A DNA stretch of 64,000 nt from Haliotispira sp965263485 (GCA_965263485.1 CBDHHO010000004.1:1240001-1304000), one strand, 5' to 3'; numbered from the stretch's first letter, positions 43,617 to 53,803 are shown. Numbers and translations: made by a program. The notes: a model not told the origin generated them from the letters alone.

Positions 43617-44351
43617 TTATTGGATGCTGTAACCACCGTCCAAAACCAGGCTATGGCCGTTGATTAGCCCGGCATCATCGCTGGCCAGAAACAGTGCCGC
43701 GTATGCCACGTCTTCAGGCTCACCGAAGTGGCGTACGGGGATTTTCTGCTTCATGGCTTCCCCTTGTTCCCCGGCCCAGGCTTGTTTGCCCAGTTCGGTC
43801 ATAATCACTGTTGGCGCAATGGTATTGGCGGTAATCTGATGAGGCCCCAATTCCAGGGCCAGAACTCGCGTCATGCCATCAATGGCGGCTTTGCTCGCAC
43901 AGTAAGCGATATGCCCTTCCAAACCAACTACTGAGGCTTGCGACGAAATACTGATGATGCGACCATATTTCTGCTGTTTCATTTGGGGAATCAGCATCTT
44001 GCAAATTTGAAAATGGACTTTCAAATTCATGTTCATTGTTGCATCCCAGTCGGTATCGCTCAGTTCTTCGGCCGGGCCCAGTCGGACAATTCCGGCATTA
44101 TTGACCAAAATGTCGATTTTCTTGCTCTGCAACAGGATCATTTGCACCGCATTTTGTACGTCCAACGGTTCCAAAATGTTACAAACTATGCCGGTGCAGT
44201 TTATTTTCGAACAAAGCTGTTTAGTTTCGGGGTGAATATCCAGAACGTAGACACGCACGTCCTCCCCGGCCAGAGCCTTTGAAATCGCGTGTCCTATTCC
44301 GGTCGCACCGCCTGATACCAAGGCGACACGCTTGTGAAATTTCCCGCTCAT
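43617..44351 (-). CDS. Short-chain dehydrogenase/reductase
   Basis: 244 residues from the ATG at 44351, with AAGGAAAAG upstream; a longer frame starts inside the previous gene. NAD(P) motif GGATGIG (14-20), NNAG at 84-87, catalytic Y150 and K154 in YCASK, and an SxSSQAS serine near 137. In this operon it probably oxidises a tetritol or sugar alcohol to the ketose that DhaK/DhaL phosphorylates. Confidence 0.87.
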   Translation of the reverse strand: MSGKFHKRVALVSGGATGIGHAISKALAGEDVRVYVLDIHPETKQLCSKINCTGIVCNILEPLDVQNAVQMILLQSKKIDILVNNAGIVRLGPAEELSDTDWDATMNMNLKVHFQICKMLIPQMKQQKYGRIISISSQASVVGLEGHIAYCASKAAIDGMTRVLALELGPHQITANTIAPTVIMTELGKQAWAGEQGEAMKQKIPVRHFGEPEDVAYAALFLASDDAGLINGHSLVLDGGYSIQ

Positions 44352-44377
44352 ACCGACTTTTCCTTGGTTTCTTTTGA

Positions 44378-45355
44378 CTACTGAAATTGCGTGACATTTT
44401 CCGAGGTAATGGAAACCCACGGCACGCTGTAATCTTTGATACTCCCCTCAGCCCATTCCACGGAATTCCAGAAATCGGCCTGAGGCAGGTAATCAGAGCC
44501 AATAATTTGGCGCAGTAAAATATCCAAGGCTCCCTGGCTTTGGCCGACTGCATCTTGTAAAATTGATAGAGCTTGTTCGCCATTGGCCACTGCCGTAACC
44601 GAATCCTGTACTCCGTCAATCCCGACCACCACAAAATCATTGGTACTGAGCCCGGCCTGTTTGATGGCCTGAATGGCACCCAAGGCCATCTCGTCATTCT
44701 GACCAATCACCACATTAATTTTGCCAGGATAGGCCACCAACCAGTCTTCCATTAAATTCAGAGCTTCGGCTCGCGACCAATTGGCCGTACGCTGAGCCAG
44801 TACATTAATACCGGGATATTCAGCCAATGCTTTTTGATTGCCTTCCAAGCGATCAATTTGCGCAGATTGGCCGATGGGTCCTTCAATGATGACGGCGTTG
44901 CCCTCACCGCCAACCAAATCGAAGGCATATCTGGCTTCATCGTAGCCGGCCTTAACATCATCAGAGCCAATAAATGAAAGCAAATCATTCGATTTGACCC
45001 GGGTGTTAGAACCAACCACCGGAATTCCGGCCTCTGTGGCGGTGTTAACCGACTGCACCCCGGCATTGACATCGATTGGGATAAAAAGAATGCCGTCAAA
45101 CTTTTGTGCTGCCATAGTTTCAAACTGTGACTGTTGCGTGTTTGCGTCATAATTCCCGTCAAACACCACCAAGTCGACTCTGCCGTCTTTTATGTAGGGG
45201 TGTTCCTTCAGGCCCTTGACCCAGTTTTGCACATATTCGCCTTTGAGACCGTATACCGCAGCCCCAACCTTGATCTTTTTATCCGACGAAGACCTATTAC
45301 AGCCGGCAAACAACGATAATAATATCGCAAGAATCAAAAAAGAATTTTTTTTCAT
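44378..45355 (-). CDS. Ribose-type ABC sugar-binding lipoprotein (system 2)
   Basis: 325 residues. MKKNSFLILAILLSLFAGC is a lipoprotein signal, with GTGAGG upstream of the ATG at 45355. The body is a periplasmic-binding protein-like (RbsB) fold, with FDGILFIPIDVNAG and INVVIGQNDEMALGAIQAI. It belongs with the AT-rich permease and ATPase that precede it, though its own base composition is like the rest of the operon. Confidence 0.88.
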   Translation of the reverse strand: MKKNSFLILAILLSLFAGCNRSSSDKKIKVGAAVYGLKGEYVQNWVKGLKEHPYIKDGRVDLVVFDGNYDANTQQSQFETMAAQKFDGILFIPIDVNAGVQSVNTATEAGIPVVGSNTRVKSNDLLSFIGSDDVKAGYDEARYAFDLVGGEGNAVIIEGPIGQSAQIDRLEGNQKALAEYPGINVLAQRTANWSRAEALNLMEDWLVAYPGKINVVIGQNDEMALGAIQAIKQAGLSTNDFVVVGIDGVQDSVTAVANGEQALSILQDAVGQSQGALDILLRQIIGSDYLPQADFWNSVEWAEGSIKDYSVPWVSITSENVTQFQ

Positions 45356-45400
45356 AAAAACCTCACTTTTTATGGGGATATAACAAGTGCACATCTAAAA

Positions 45401-45412
45401 GGGGACCTCTAA
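45401..45412. mobile_element. Element end supplying the permease stop codon
   Basis: On the minus strand the outward end TTAGAGGTCCCC provides the TAG stop of the permease gene. The other end is not seen. Confidence 0.65.
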
Positions 45413-46386
45413 TCTTTTTCTCTGCCCCGGATTGAATTAACCAATACAGCAAGAATAATTATCACCCCCTTTGTAACTTGCTGATAATAAGATGATACAC
45501 CAAGAAGATTTAAGCTGTTACTCAAGATACCAATCAATAAAATACCCAAGAATGTCCCCAAGAGTGCACCCTTCCCTCCGTTCAAGCTCGCACCACCAAT
45601 AACAACAGCTGCAATTGCATCCAGTTCATAGGCAATACCTGCCTGTGGCAGTCCGGAAGTTGTTCTGGCTGTAAGTATAATACCTGCAATTGCCGACATC
45701 ATACCACTCATCAAATAAACAAAAGCCGTTGAAAATTTAACATTAATACCTGATAAATAAGCACATTTAGGGCTACCACCAACAGCATATAGATTCCGTC
45801 CGAATGGTATTTTGGCCAGAAATAAAGAAAATAATATTAATAAAAATATAAAAATATAAAATGGAATAGGTATTCCCAAAAAGAATCCTGTTCCTAAAAT
45901 CAGAAAATCAGGTGATAGATTGGGAATGGGCTGACCATCTGAATAAATAAAAGTCACACCACGCGCAATACTCATCATACCCAGCGTAGTAACAAATGGG
46001 GGAACTTTCAGATAGCCAACCAGAAAACCATTTAAACCTCCCAACAGCATTCCCACCAGAATGCTTAGTATGATACCTAATATGATACTAAGTATTCCCA
46101 GGTTAATAGTGACTTGGGACATACTGGCCATTATCATTCCCGAGATGGCCAGGATTGAACCAACTGAAAGATCTATTCCTCCTGTCAGTATAACCAATGT
46201 CATTCCTATGGATATAAGTCCATTTATAGATATCTGTCGCATTATATTTATCAAATTATGATCTGTCAGAAAATATGGTGAAAGTATTATCATTATTAAT
46301 ACAAATATTGTTAAAAATGAGATAAGTATTATTTCAGTTAGTCTTCGACGAATAAAAATATTAAAATCCATAATTTTATCTTTCAT
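45409..46386 (-). CDS. Ribose-type ABC permease (system 2), AT-rich
   Basis: A 325-residue RbsC-type permease with about nine membrane segments and the motif GGIDLSVGSILAISGMI. The family marker GAxxNGGKGxxxGTxxG appears as GGASLNGGKGALLGTFLG. The codons are strongly A/T-ending, unlike the paralogue at 50494 in the same operon, so this module was probably acquired from a low-GC donor. Confidence 0.9.
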   Translation of the reverse strand: MKDKIMDFNIFIRRRLTEIILISFLTIFVLIMIILSPYFLTDHNLINIMRQISINGLISIGMTLVILTGGIDLSVGSILAISGMIMASMSQVTINLGILSIILGIILSILVGMLLGGLNGFLVGYLKVPPFVTTLGMMSIARGVTFIYSDGQPIPNLSPDFLILGTGFFLGIPIPFYIFIFLLILFSLFLAKIPFGRNLYAVGGSPKCAYLSGINVKFSTAFVYLMSGMMSAIAGIILTARTTSGLPQAGIAYELDAIAAVVIGGASLNGGKGALLGTFLGILLIGILSNSLNLLGVSSYYQQVTKGVIIILAVLVNSIRGREKD

Positions 46387-47898
46387 TTAAGACGCAGCAA
46401 TCATAAGTTTTGTGGGGTCAAAATGATCTTTGTATTGCTGATGCACAAATTTTCCTTGATTTATCACAGATATTCTATCTGATAGCAACATCAATTCAGG
46501 TAATTCCGATGATATAAGAATTACAGAATTACCTTTACAGACATATTCATGAATGAAACTATATATTTGTTCTTTTGCTCCAATATCAATTCCTTTAGTA
46601 GGTTCATCTAATAACAACAATTCCGGTTTATCAAGCATCCACTTCCCTAAAATGATTTTCTGTTGGTTCCCTCCTGAAAATTCAAGTACTTTTTTTTCTA
46701 AATCCATTGGATGGAGTCGAAATTTTTCCAGAATACGTTTGCTTTTACTAATAATTGATTTGGAATCCCAAAAACCATAATTTATATATATTTTTTTACT
46801 CATGTTTAATGAGATTATAATAGTATTATATAATACTGTTTGTGGAAGTATTAATCCACTTTCCTTGCGATCTTCAGTAATATATCCAACCCCATTGTTA
46901 ATCATAAATTTAGGAGTAATATGCTTAATTATATGATTTTTTAGAGATATTTTACCAGAATAAATTTTTCTTGCACCAAAAATTGTTTCCAGTAATGTGG
47001 TTCTTCCAGATCCCATAAGTCCAAATATCCCCAATATTTCCCCTTTTTTTAAATCAAAACTTATATTGTTTAATTTTTTATTATTCAATTTTTCTAATTT
47101 TAATAATGAATTTCCTTTTTGGATATCTGAAGATTTATTGTATGTTTTACTATAAAATTTTATGGAAAGTTCCTTTCCCAGCATTGCATTGGTTATATCT
47201 TTCTCATCAACTTCATTAATAAATCCATCTAATACCAGTCTTCCATCTCTTAATACCAAGATGTGATCTGATATCTGGAATATTTCATTCATTCTGTGGG
47301 AAATAAAAATTATTGACTTGCCCTTTTCTTTGATCATGCTAATTATGTTAAAGAGTTTATTGACTTCCATCTGGGTCAGAGCTGTAGTGGGCTCATCCAT
47401 GATTAATAAATCTGCATTATGGGATATTGCTTTAGCTATCTCAATAAGCTGTATTTCCCCTATTCTCAATTCACTCATCTTTTTTTGTGGATAAAGATTA
47501 TTTATATCAAGAATTTTCAAGTAGTATAAAGATTCATTATTCATAGATTCATAGTCTAACATACCTCTTTTCTTATGTTCTTTCCCTAAAAAAATTGATT
47601 CTGCGACAGTCAATTCAGGTACGAATAAAATTTCTTGGGGTATGAAAGAAACCCCGGCTTCAATGGCGTCCGCCGGCTTGTGGAAGGATACAGGCGTATT
47701 TTTTAAAAATATTTTCCCTTGATCAGGCTTTAAACCACCATTAATGATATTCATCAAGGTGGATTTTCCCGCACCGTTTTCTCCGCAGAGAGCAGTGACA
47801 TGGCCTTTCCGGATTGAGAAATTAAGATCCTTCAAAACAACATTATCATAAAAGGATTTTGTTATGTGGTTTATTTCCAACAGTGAATCCGTATTCAT
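46387..47898 (-). CDS. Ribose-type ABC ATPase, double domain (system 2), AT-rich
   Basis: 503 residues, two ABC domains: Walker A GENGAGKST near 40 and a variant GLMGSGRTT near 290 in the second half, with LLIMDEPTTALT and LLLLDEPTKGID. This is the RbsA/MglA pattern in which only the first half is expected to hydrolyse well. The stop abuts the permease start. It shares the AT-rich composition of the permease. Confidence 0.92.
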   Translation of the reverse strand: MNTDSLLEINHITKSFYDNVVLKDLNFSIRKGHVTALCGENGAGKSTLMNIINGGLKPDQGKIFLKNTPVSFHKPADAIEAGVSFIPQEILFVPELTVAESIFLGKEHKKRGMLDYESMNNESLYYLKILDINNLYPQKKMSELRIGEIQLIEIAKAISHNADLLIMDEPTTALTQMEVNKLFNIISMIKEKGKSIIFISHRMNEIFQISDHILVLRDGRLVLDGFINEVDEKDITNAMLGKELSIKFYSKTYNKSSDIQKGNSLLKLEKLNNKKLNNISFDLKKGEILGIFGLMGSGRTTLLETIFGARKIYSGKISLKNHIIKHITPKFMINNGVGYITEDRKESGLILPQTVLYNTIIISLNMSKKIYINYGFWDSKSIISKSKRILEKFRLHPMDLEKKVLEFSGGNQQKIILGKWMLDKPELLLLDEPTKGIDIGAKEQIYSFIHEYVCKGNSVILISSELPELMLLSDRISVINQGKFVHQQYKDHFDPTKLMIAAS

Positions 47899-47972
47899 TT
47901 GCCTTACCGTTGCCCCAACATAAGAGGCTGCTCAATGCTCAATTGCCAAAATTCTTTTGAGCGATCTCTAAA

Positions 47973-48091
47973 GGGGGCCGCTAAAAATGGTATCGCTCGC
48001 AAGTATTGTGCTATTGCCCTGCTGCGGCGAAGACCAAGCAGAGCAAATGTACCATTCTCACAGAAAGCGATACAATTTTGAGAGCTTCCCC
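47973..48091. mobile_element. Inverted-repeat element between dehydrogenase and ATPase genes
   Basis: GGGGGCCGCTAAAAATGG at the left and TTTTGAGAGCTTCCCC at the right. The interior shares ATTGTGCTATTGCCCTGCT with the fragment at 40621 and ACCATTCTCACAGAAAGCG with the inverse text at 25745. It marks the boundary of the AT-rich module. Confidence 0.75.
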
Positions 48092-48098
48092 GAAATTG

Positions 48099-49181
48099 CT
48101 ACGGACGTAATACAACCTTTAAAGAAGAGCCGCAGCTGCCACCCTGCTCGGCAATTGAAAAGGCTTCTTTCCATGATGCCAGGGGGAACTCATGGGTGAC
48201 TATTTTGTCTGTCATAATTTTATCTTCGTTCATCCAGCGGATTACCGGTTCATAGCAGTGTGGGCTCAGATGCGCACCCAGCAGATCCAGTTCTTTTTCA
48301 TCGCTGATGATGCTCCAATCCACCGAACACGGGCCGCCAAAGACACTGAATTCGACAAAGGTCCCCAGCCTGCGGATGGCATCAAGCCCCTGCTGGACAC
48401 TGGAAATGTGACCGGTCGCTTCGATGTAGACGTCGCAGCCGTAACCTTCCGTCATTTCTTTGATGCGCTTGACCACATCTTCCTTGCCGGGATTCATTAC
48501 AATATCAGCACCATATTCCTTGGCCAGGGCCAAACGATCATCCTGCATATCCAGAACAATAATTGTTTGGGGATTTTTCATGCGCAAATAGGTAACCATA
48601 CCCAGTCCCAGAGTCCCTGCTCCCGAGAGTACAACAAAATCTTCATTTTTGATATTCGCTCGGTCTACAGCGTGCTTGGAACAGGAGAACGGCTCAATCA
48701 GCACAGCACTCTTTGTGGGCAGCTCATCGGGGACTTTATAAACCAGGGCTCCTTTGGGAAAACGTGTATATTCGGCCATCCCGCCATTTACATGCTTTTT
48801 AAAGCCATAAACATCATGGACTTCACACATCCAGTGTTGACCACGCTTACAAAAACGACACTCCCAGCACGGGACAATCTGTTCCGATATAACACGATCG
48901 CCAATCTTAAAATCTTTGACTCCCTCACCCATTTCAGCAACATGGCCCAAGAATTCATGACCGGGAGTAAAAGGGGGCTCACAATATGAAGGATGATCCT
49001 TGTCTCCCCAAAAACGCACAGCACCATGTTTTCCTTTGACATCACTGGCACATATCCCGCAAGCCTCTACTTTGACAATAATTTCCCCCACATCAGCGCG
49101 CGGGACATCTACTACCTCCAAGCGATAATCATCGGGTGTATATGCAACAATTGCCTTCATCTTTTCTGGTAAATTGCTCAT
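48099..49181 (-). CDS. Zinc-dependent medium-chain dehydrogenase (polyol type)
   Basis: A 360-residue MDR protein. Catalytic zinc site CGICASD and GHE, structural zinc cysteines in CWECRFCKRGQHWMC, and a nucleotide site GAGTLGLGMV. It resembles sorbitol/threonine dehydrogenases. Together with the SDR gene, the kinase and the RpiB-like isomerase it suggests oxidation of a four-carbon polyol. Confidence 0.87.
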   Translation of the reverse strand: MSNLPEKMKAIVAYTPDDYRLEVVDVPRADVGEIIVKVEACGICASDVKGKHGAVRFWGDKDHPSYCEPPFTPGHEFLGHVAEMGEGVKDFKIGDRVISEQIVPCWECRFCKRGQHWMCEVHDVYGFKKHVNGGMAEYTRFPKGALVYKVPDELPTKSAVLIEPFSCSKHAVDRANIKNEDFVVLSGAGTLGLGMVTYLRMKNPQTIIVLDMQDDRLALAKEYGADIVMNPGKEDVVKRIKEMTEGYGCDVYIEATGHISSVQQGLDAIRRLGTFVEFSVFGGPCSVDWSIISDEKELDLLGAHLSPHCYEPVIRWMNEDKIMTDKIVTHEFPLASWKEAFSIAEQGGSCGSSLKVVLRP

Positions 49182-49299
49182 ATCAACTCCTTTAAAATCA
49201 TTTTTTGCAAAGAACTTCTGAGAAAAATGAGATTTCTTACAGATATCACTACAAACAAGAGCAGAATTTACGCAATAATCCTGCCCTTATAAGCTTGTG

Positions 49300-50319
49300 C
49301 TATTGTCCTTTCATTAAAAATGGACCGATATAATCACCAATATTATTTTTGGTAATTAAAATACAGTTAAAAAGTTGTTTTTCTGTGGCGGCACCCGTTT
49401 TACCGGTACGAATATATGAATCAGCCTGTCTCACTGCCTCCTTGGAAAAGATGGCTACCGGCTGCAATACCGTATACTCCAGCTCTCCTGCTTTGATTGC
49501 TTCAATGGCTGCTGGTGAACCATCAAAACCTCCGACTTTGACGGCATCCAGCTTGCCAGCCTCCTTAAGAGCGGCAATGGCACCTAAAGCCATTTCATCG
49601 TTCCCGCTAATCACCCCGATAATATTCGGGCTTGCCTGCATCATACCCTGCATCTTGTCACGCCCCTGAGCGCGATTCCAGTTCGCCACTTGCGAGGCCA
49701 CTTTTTTCAGGCCTGGATATTGATTCAGCACAGTCTCATAACCATTTGACCGGGTTGCGGCATTGTTGTCCGAAGGCATTCCAAAAAGTTCCACATAATT
49801 GCCTTCCTGGCCAACTGTTCTAACCCATTCTTGCGCTCCTATAGCGGCTCCTTGTGCATTATTGGAGACAAGTTGGGCTTTTGCCAAGCCTTCTTCGTTG
49901 ATTTCAGCATTTACCAGGATAACCGGAATTTTCGCCGCTATTGACTTTTTTACCGAACCAATCGAACCATCAGCATTAGCCGGATCCAGAATTATTGCCT
50001 TGGATTTGTTGGTGATCGCGGTATCAATGAGATTGCGTTCTATGTTGGTATCTCCTTTATGTGCACCAACATTGGCTGTATAACCCAGTTTTCGGGCCTC
50101 AGCTGAAGCAACATCACCTTCTGTCTTCCAGTACGGATTGGCCGGGTCGTTGACGATAATCGTAATTAATCCTCCTCTTGCATCTGCACTTGAAGTCCCC
50201 TTTGCGAAAACTTCTTTTTTAGATTGGTGATAAAACAAGTATCCTGTTAGGAATAAAAACAATAGGAAACCTATAAAAACTCCATTCTGTGCTTTTGCAC
50301 GATTTTTTTTCCTCATCAT
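49300..50319 (-). CDS. Ribose-type ABC sugar-binding protein (system 1)
   Basis: 339 residues. The N-terminal hydrophobic segment GVFIGFLLFLFLTGYLFYH has no lipobox and may act as a membrane anchor or cleaved signal. The body has LITIIVNDPANPYWKTEG and VISGNDEMALGAIAALKEAG, as in RbsB and erythritol-type binding proteins. The 118 bases after it hold nothing clear. Confidence 0.88.
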   Translation of the reverse strand: MMRKKNRAKAQNGVFIGFLLFLFLTGYLFYHQSKKEVFAKGTSSADARGGLITIIVNDPANPYWKTEGDVASAEARKLGYTANVGAHKGDTNIERNLIDTAITNKSKAIILDPANADGSIGSVKKSIAAKIPVILVNAEINEEGLAKAQLVSNNAQGAAIGAQEWVRTVGQEGNYVELFGMPSDNNAATRSNGYETVLNQYPGLKKVASQVANWNRAQGRDKMQGMMQASPNIIGVISGNDEMALGAIAALKEAGKLDAVKVGGFDGSPAAIEAIKAGELEYTVLQPVAIFSKEAVRQADSYIRTGKTGAATEKQLFNCILITKNNIGDYIGPFLMKGQ

Positions 50320-50493
50320 GATCTCCTTGAAACCAGAAATTATTAGGTCAGATACTCGATATTAAATTTTTGTCGAGTCTGGTAAAATAAAACTTCGTAA
50401 AACTAGGGAGGCCTGACCTGTAATTGAAATTTTCTCATCTGTAACCCCAATGACCAAAACATACTTTCAAACCTTTTATAACTGATATTCTGG

Positions 50494-51624
50494 TTATTCA
50501 TTTGGTATGTTACTGTGAATATTGGTTGCTCCTGTACTGGTTGACAATGACGGGGCACTATTCGCTTTAGCAGCTCTACCACGCTTGCCCCTATGGCCGT
50601 ATTGGAGAGAGTTTAGCAGCACTGCAAAAACAATGACGGCACCTGTAAAAACCATCTGCCAGTAAGCTGAAACCCCAATGATTACCAAGCCATCGGAGAG
50701 GAAACCAATCACGAAGGCTCCCAGCAGAGTGCCGCGGACATTGCCGCGTCCACCAGTGAGTGCCGCCCCGCCAATGACCACGGTAGCAATTGCTGTCAGT
50801 TCATACGTGGTTCCGGCCGTAGGCCCGGCCGATGTCAGCTCAGAAGCTAGAATGAGTCCGGCAATTGCTGCGCAGATCCCCGAAAAAACGTAGATGGTGA
50901 GATTCACCCGGTTGACTGGCACACCAGAAAGATCAGCCGCGCGCGCGTTGCCGCCTGAGGCATAAAGCCAGCGACCGAATACGGTACGAGAGAGCAGGAA
51001 ACTGGCAAAAATTCCGATCCCAATCATCACAAGGATGCCGATTGGAATCTTGAAGATGCGGTTGAAACCAAGCCAGTCAAACCCTGTATTGCCTAATTCC
51101 GGCTTCCCGCCAAGATTGTTATAAGTGAGTCCTCCCGTTATCAACAATGCGACACCGCGTACCGCATAGAGCATGCCCAGCGTTGCGACAAAAGGCGGGA
51201 CTTTGAAACGAGCGATTAAGATACCGTTTATAAAACCGACAAAGGCTCCCAGTAACATAATCAAAACCACCACTGCCCATACAGGTGGATAGAGGATTAC
51301 ACCAAAAACATTCAGCTGGATACCGTGCATTAAATATCCGGCGATAACTCCCGCAAGACCCAGCGTCGAGCCGACCGAAAGATCAATGCCTCCATTGAGA
51401 ACAACGAGCAGCATACCTATGCCGAGGATGCCAAAAATCGCTACATGCGATGACATTGTCAAAAAGTTTTCAAGCGAGAAATAGTTGGGTGAGAGGATTG
51501 AAAAAACAATTACAATGGCAATCAATGCAAAGAATGCACGCCCTTCCAGCAAAGTACTGGTCAGGTTTTGCCTGCTTAAGCAACCTTGTCCGGCTGCTTT
51601 GGACATTGCAGTTCCCATTCTCAT
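50494..51624 (-). CDS. Ribose-type ABC permease (system 1)
   Basis: 376 residues, RbsC-type, with GGIDLSVGSTLGLAGVI and GGAALTGGRGNVRGTLLG. The C-terminus carries an extra Ser/Ala-rich tail of about 40 residues. From 50320 to 50493 no gene is seen. Confidence 0.9.
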   Translation of the reverse strand: MRMGTAMSKAAGQGCLSRQNLTSTLLEGRAFFALIAIVIVFSILSPNYFSLENFLTMSSHVAIFGILGIGMLLVVLNGGIDLSVGSTLGLAGVIAGYLMHGIQLNVFGVILYPPVWAVVVLIMLLGAFVGFINGILIARFKVPPFVATLGMLYAVRGVALLITGGLTYNNLGGKPELGNTGFDWLGFNRIFKIPIGILVMIGIGIFASFLLSRTVFGRWLYASGGNARAADLSGVPVNRVNLTIYVFSGICAAIAGLILASELTSAGPTAGTTYELTAIATVVIGGAALTGGRGNVRGTLLGAFVIGFLSDGLVIIGVSAYWQMVFTGAVIVFAVLLNSLQYGHRGKRGRAAKANSAPSLSTSTGATNIHSNIPNE

Positions 51625-51635
51625 AACTCCATTTC

Positions 51636-53171
51636 TTACATCGCCTCGATCGTAACAGCCTCTCCTGAAGCAGCCATGATTTGTTCTTTGGATGCGCCCG
51701 GTGTAAACTCAGCCGATATCTGGCCGCGATGCATTACGATTATGCGGTGGGCAATACTCAGACATTCGCTGACTTCCGATGTCGAAAATAAGACAGCGAG
51801 CCCCTGTTTCGCACGTTCACTCAGCAGTGCAAAAACCTCTGCCTTGGCACCGATATCAATCCCGCGACTTGGTTCGTCAAGCAATAGGATTTTTGGCTGT
51901 GTTGCCAGCATTTTGCCAATCACAACTTTTTGCTGGTTGCCCCCTGATAGTGAGCCAATGGGAGCGCTGCCGCCAGTAGTTTTAACGTGTACCTTGCGAA
52001 TCGAGTCTTCAATTAAAGCCGTCTCATCCGGCCTCGACAGAATTATTCCACGTGCAAATGATTGAATACCGGGCAGTGATAAGTTTTTACCGACTGTCAT
52101 GCTCTGAATGAGACCGTCAAGTTGTCGGTCTTCGGGGACCAAAGCCAGACCGGCGGAAATCCGTTCAGCAATGGTTAAATGGGAGATATCTTTCCCTTCA
52201 AGCAATATCCGCCCGCTGATGAGGGGAATCCGCCCGGCTAGGGTTTCAAACATTTCGGTCCGGCCGGCACCCATCAATCCGTAAATACAAACAATTTCAC
52301 CGGCATGGATATTGAAGCTCACATGACTGACAATCAATCGGTCGGGCGATGAGCTATCGGCAACACAAACTTCATCGATTGCGAGTACGACATTTCCCAA
52401 TTCATGGCCAGACGGTGGAACGCCCAGATCATAGTGGTCACCGACCATATTGCGCACAATCCACCGAAGATCGATGTCCTTCGCGGATGCAGCAGCCGTA
52501 ATAATGCCATCGCGCAATACGACAGCGTAATCTGTAATCTGCAATGCCTCTTCAAGATGGTGTGAGATATAAACAATCGACACACCGCGACTGGTCAAAT
52601 CATGGATCACGCGAAAGAGAATTTTTACCTCGTTTGCACTGAGTGCCGAGGTGGGCTCATCCATTATCAGAATGCGTGAATCAACAGAAAGCGCTCGTGC
52701 AATTTCCACAATTTGCTGTTGCCCCAATCGCAGATCTTGTACCAGACTGAGCGGGTCTACAGACTCTTCCAGCCTGTCCATTAGTTGTTGGACCTGCCGT
52801 GCCTCTTCTGCAAAATCTACATTGAGTCCTGAGTGCAGTTCCCTGCCCATGAAAATATTATCGCGCACACTCAGGTTGGGAGCCAAACTCAGTTCCTGAT
52901 GAATAATCGAAATCCCGTTTACAGTGGCCTCGGCAGGGTTTGCAAAAGTGACAGGTTTGCCATCGAGTTCGATATTGCCCGAAGTGGGCTGCTCCACCCC
53001 GGACAGGATTTTCATCAACGTTGATTTGCCAGCACCATTTTCACCAAATAAAGTGGTAACCTTACCGCGATGAATATCAAAGTTGACGCTCTTAAGTGCA
53101 TTCGTTCCGCCATAAGTCTTTACTATATTATGAGCTGTGAGTACGATCCCGCACCGATGTTCTGTGTTCAT
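51636..53171 (-). CDS. Ribose-type ABC ATPase, double domain (system 1)
   Basis: 511 residues. Walker A GENGAGKST in the first half, GLMGAGRTE in the second, with LIMDEPTSALS and LLLDEPSRGID. It overlaps the DUF2291 gene by four bases. Erythritol-transport operons in other bacteria have this ATPase-permease-binding-protein set beside a DUF2291 gene. Confidence 0.92.
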   Translation of the reverse strand: MNTEHRCGIVLTAHNIVKTYGGTNALKSVNFDIHRGKVTTLFGENGAGKSTLMKILSGVEQPTSGNIELDGKPVTFANPAEATVNGISIIHQELSLAPNLSVRDNIFMGRELHSGLNVDFAEEARQVQQLMDRLEESVDPLSLVQDLRLGQQQIVEIARALSVDSRILIMDEPTSALSANEVKILFRVIHDLTSRGVSIVYISHHLEEALQITDYAVVLRDGIITAAASAKDIDLRWIVRNMVGDHYDLGVPPSGHELGNVVLAIDEVCVADSSSPDRLIVSHVSFNIHAGEIVCIYGLMGAGRTEMFETLAGRIPLISGRILLEGKDISHLTIAERISAGLALVPEDRQLDGLIQSMTVGKNLSLPGIQSFARGIILSRPDETALIEDSIRKVHVKTTGGSAPIGSLSGGNQQKVVIGKMLATQPKILLLDEPSRGIDIGAKAEVFALLSERAKQGLAVLFSTSEVSECLSIAHRIIVMHRGQISAEFTPGASKEQIMAASGEAVTIEAM

Positions 53172-53794
53172 GATTCAACGCTCAGCTCAACTGGTGTCAC
53201 CAGCCAGTTTTTAGGATGAATGGACAAAAATGCGCCAACCACTGAAATGCTCTTGCCGGTCAGCCTGGAAGTGTCAATTTTCGCAAGCACATTTTTTTTC
53301 ATTTCGTTGTTTAAAGCCGAACCGGCGTCTTGGTACTCAATTTGATTGCGGAATTGTCCGAAACTGATCGTTCCGGTCGCATCGCGCAGCACCGTACCAT
53401 TGATAGCCGGCCCTGTCTGTATTTGAATCCTGATATCATCCGGCAGGCCCGGTACTGCAACATGGTAAACTCCGGCCTCTCCTGCTTCGGCAACGCCGGA
53501 AAACCTGACGGAGACTACGCTGCCTATTGTGGCTTGGACACCATATTGCGCCAACGCTGCTGCTTGGTCCTTTTGCAGGGCCGCCGCCAGCACCGTAGCT
53601 TCGACCGCCCGCTCTTTCACTGCGGCTTGGACTTCGGGGAAAACCCGCTTTCCATAAGAATCAGGTGAGAATCCCCCCCCACGAGTGTCTTCAGCAGAAC
53701 CAATTCTCACAACAGCCGTATCCAAGGCCATGGCAACAAGCAGAATCGCCAGCGCAGTCACAGCAATGAGGCGCCCTTTTCGCAGTTGTTTCAC
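53168..53794 (-). CDS. DUF2291-family membrane-anchored protein
   Basis: 208 residues, one N-terminal membrane segment (LIAVTALAILLVAMALDTAVV), then a periplasmic domain with ISFGQFRNQIEYQDAGSALNNEMK, the DUF2291 mark. Family function is unknown, but members travel with sugar (tetritol-type) ABC importers, as here. Confidence 0.85.
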   Translation of the reverse strand: MKQLRKGRLIAVTALAILLVAMALDTAVVRIGSAEDTRGGGFSPDSYGKRVFPEVQAAVKERAVEATVLAAALQKDQAAALAQYGVQATIGSVVSVRFSGVAEAGEAGVYHVAVPGLPDDIRIQIQTGPAINGTVLRDATGTISFGQFRNQIEYQDAGSALNNEMKKNVLAKIDTSRLTGKSISVVGAFLSIHPKNWLVTPVELSVES

Positions 53795-53803
53795 AGAAAA
53801 TTC

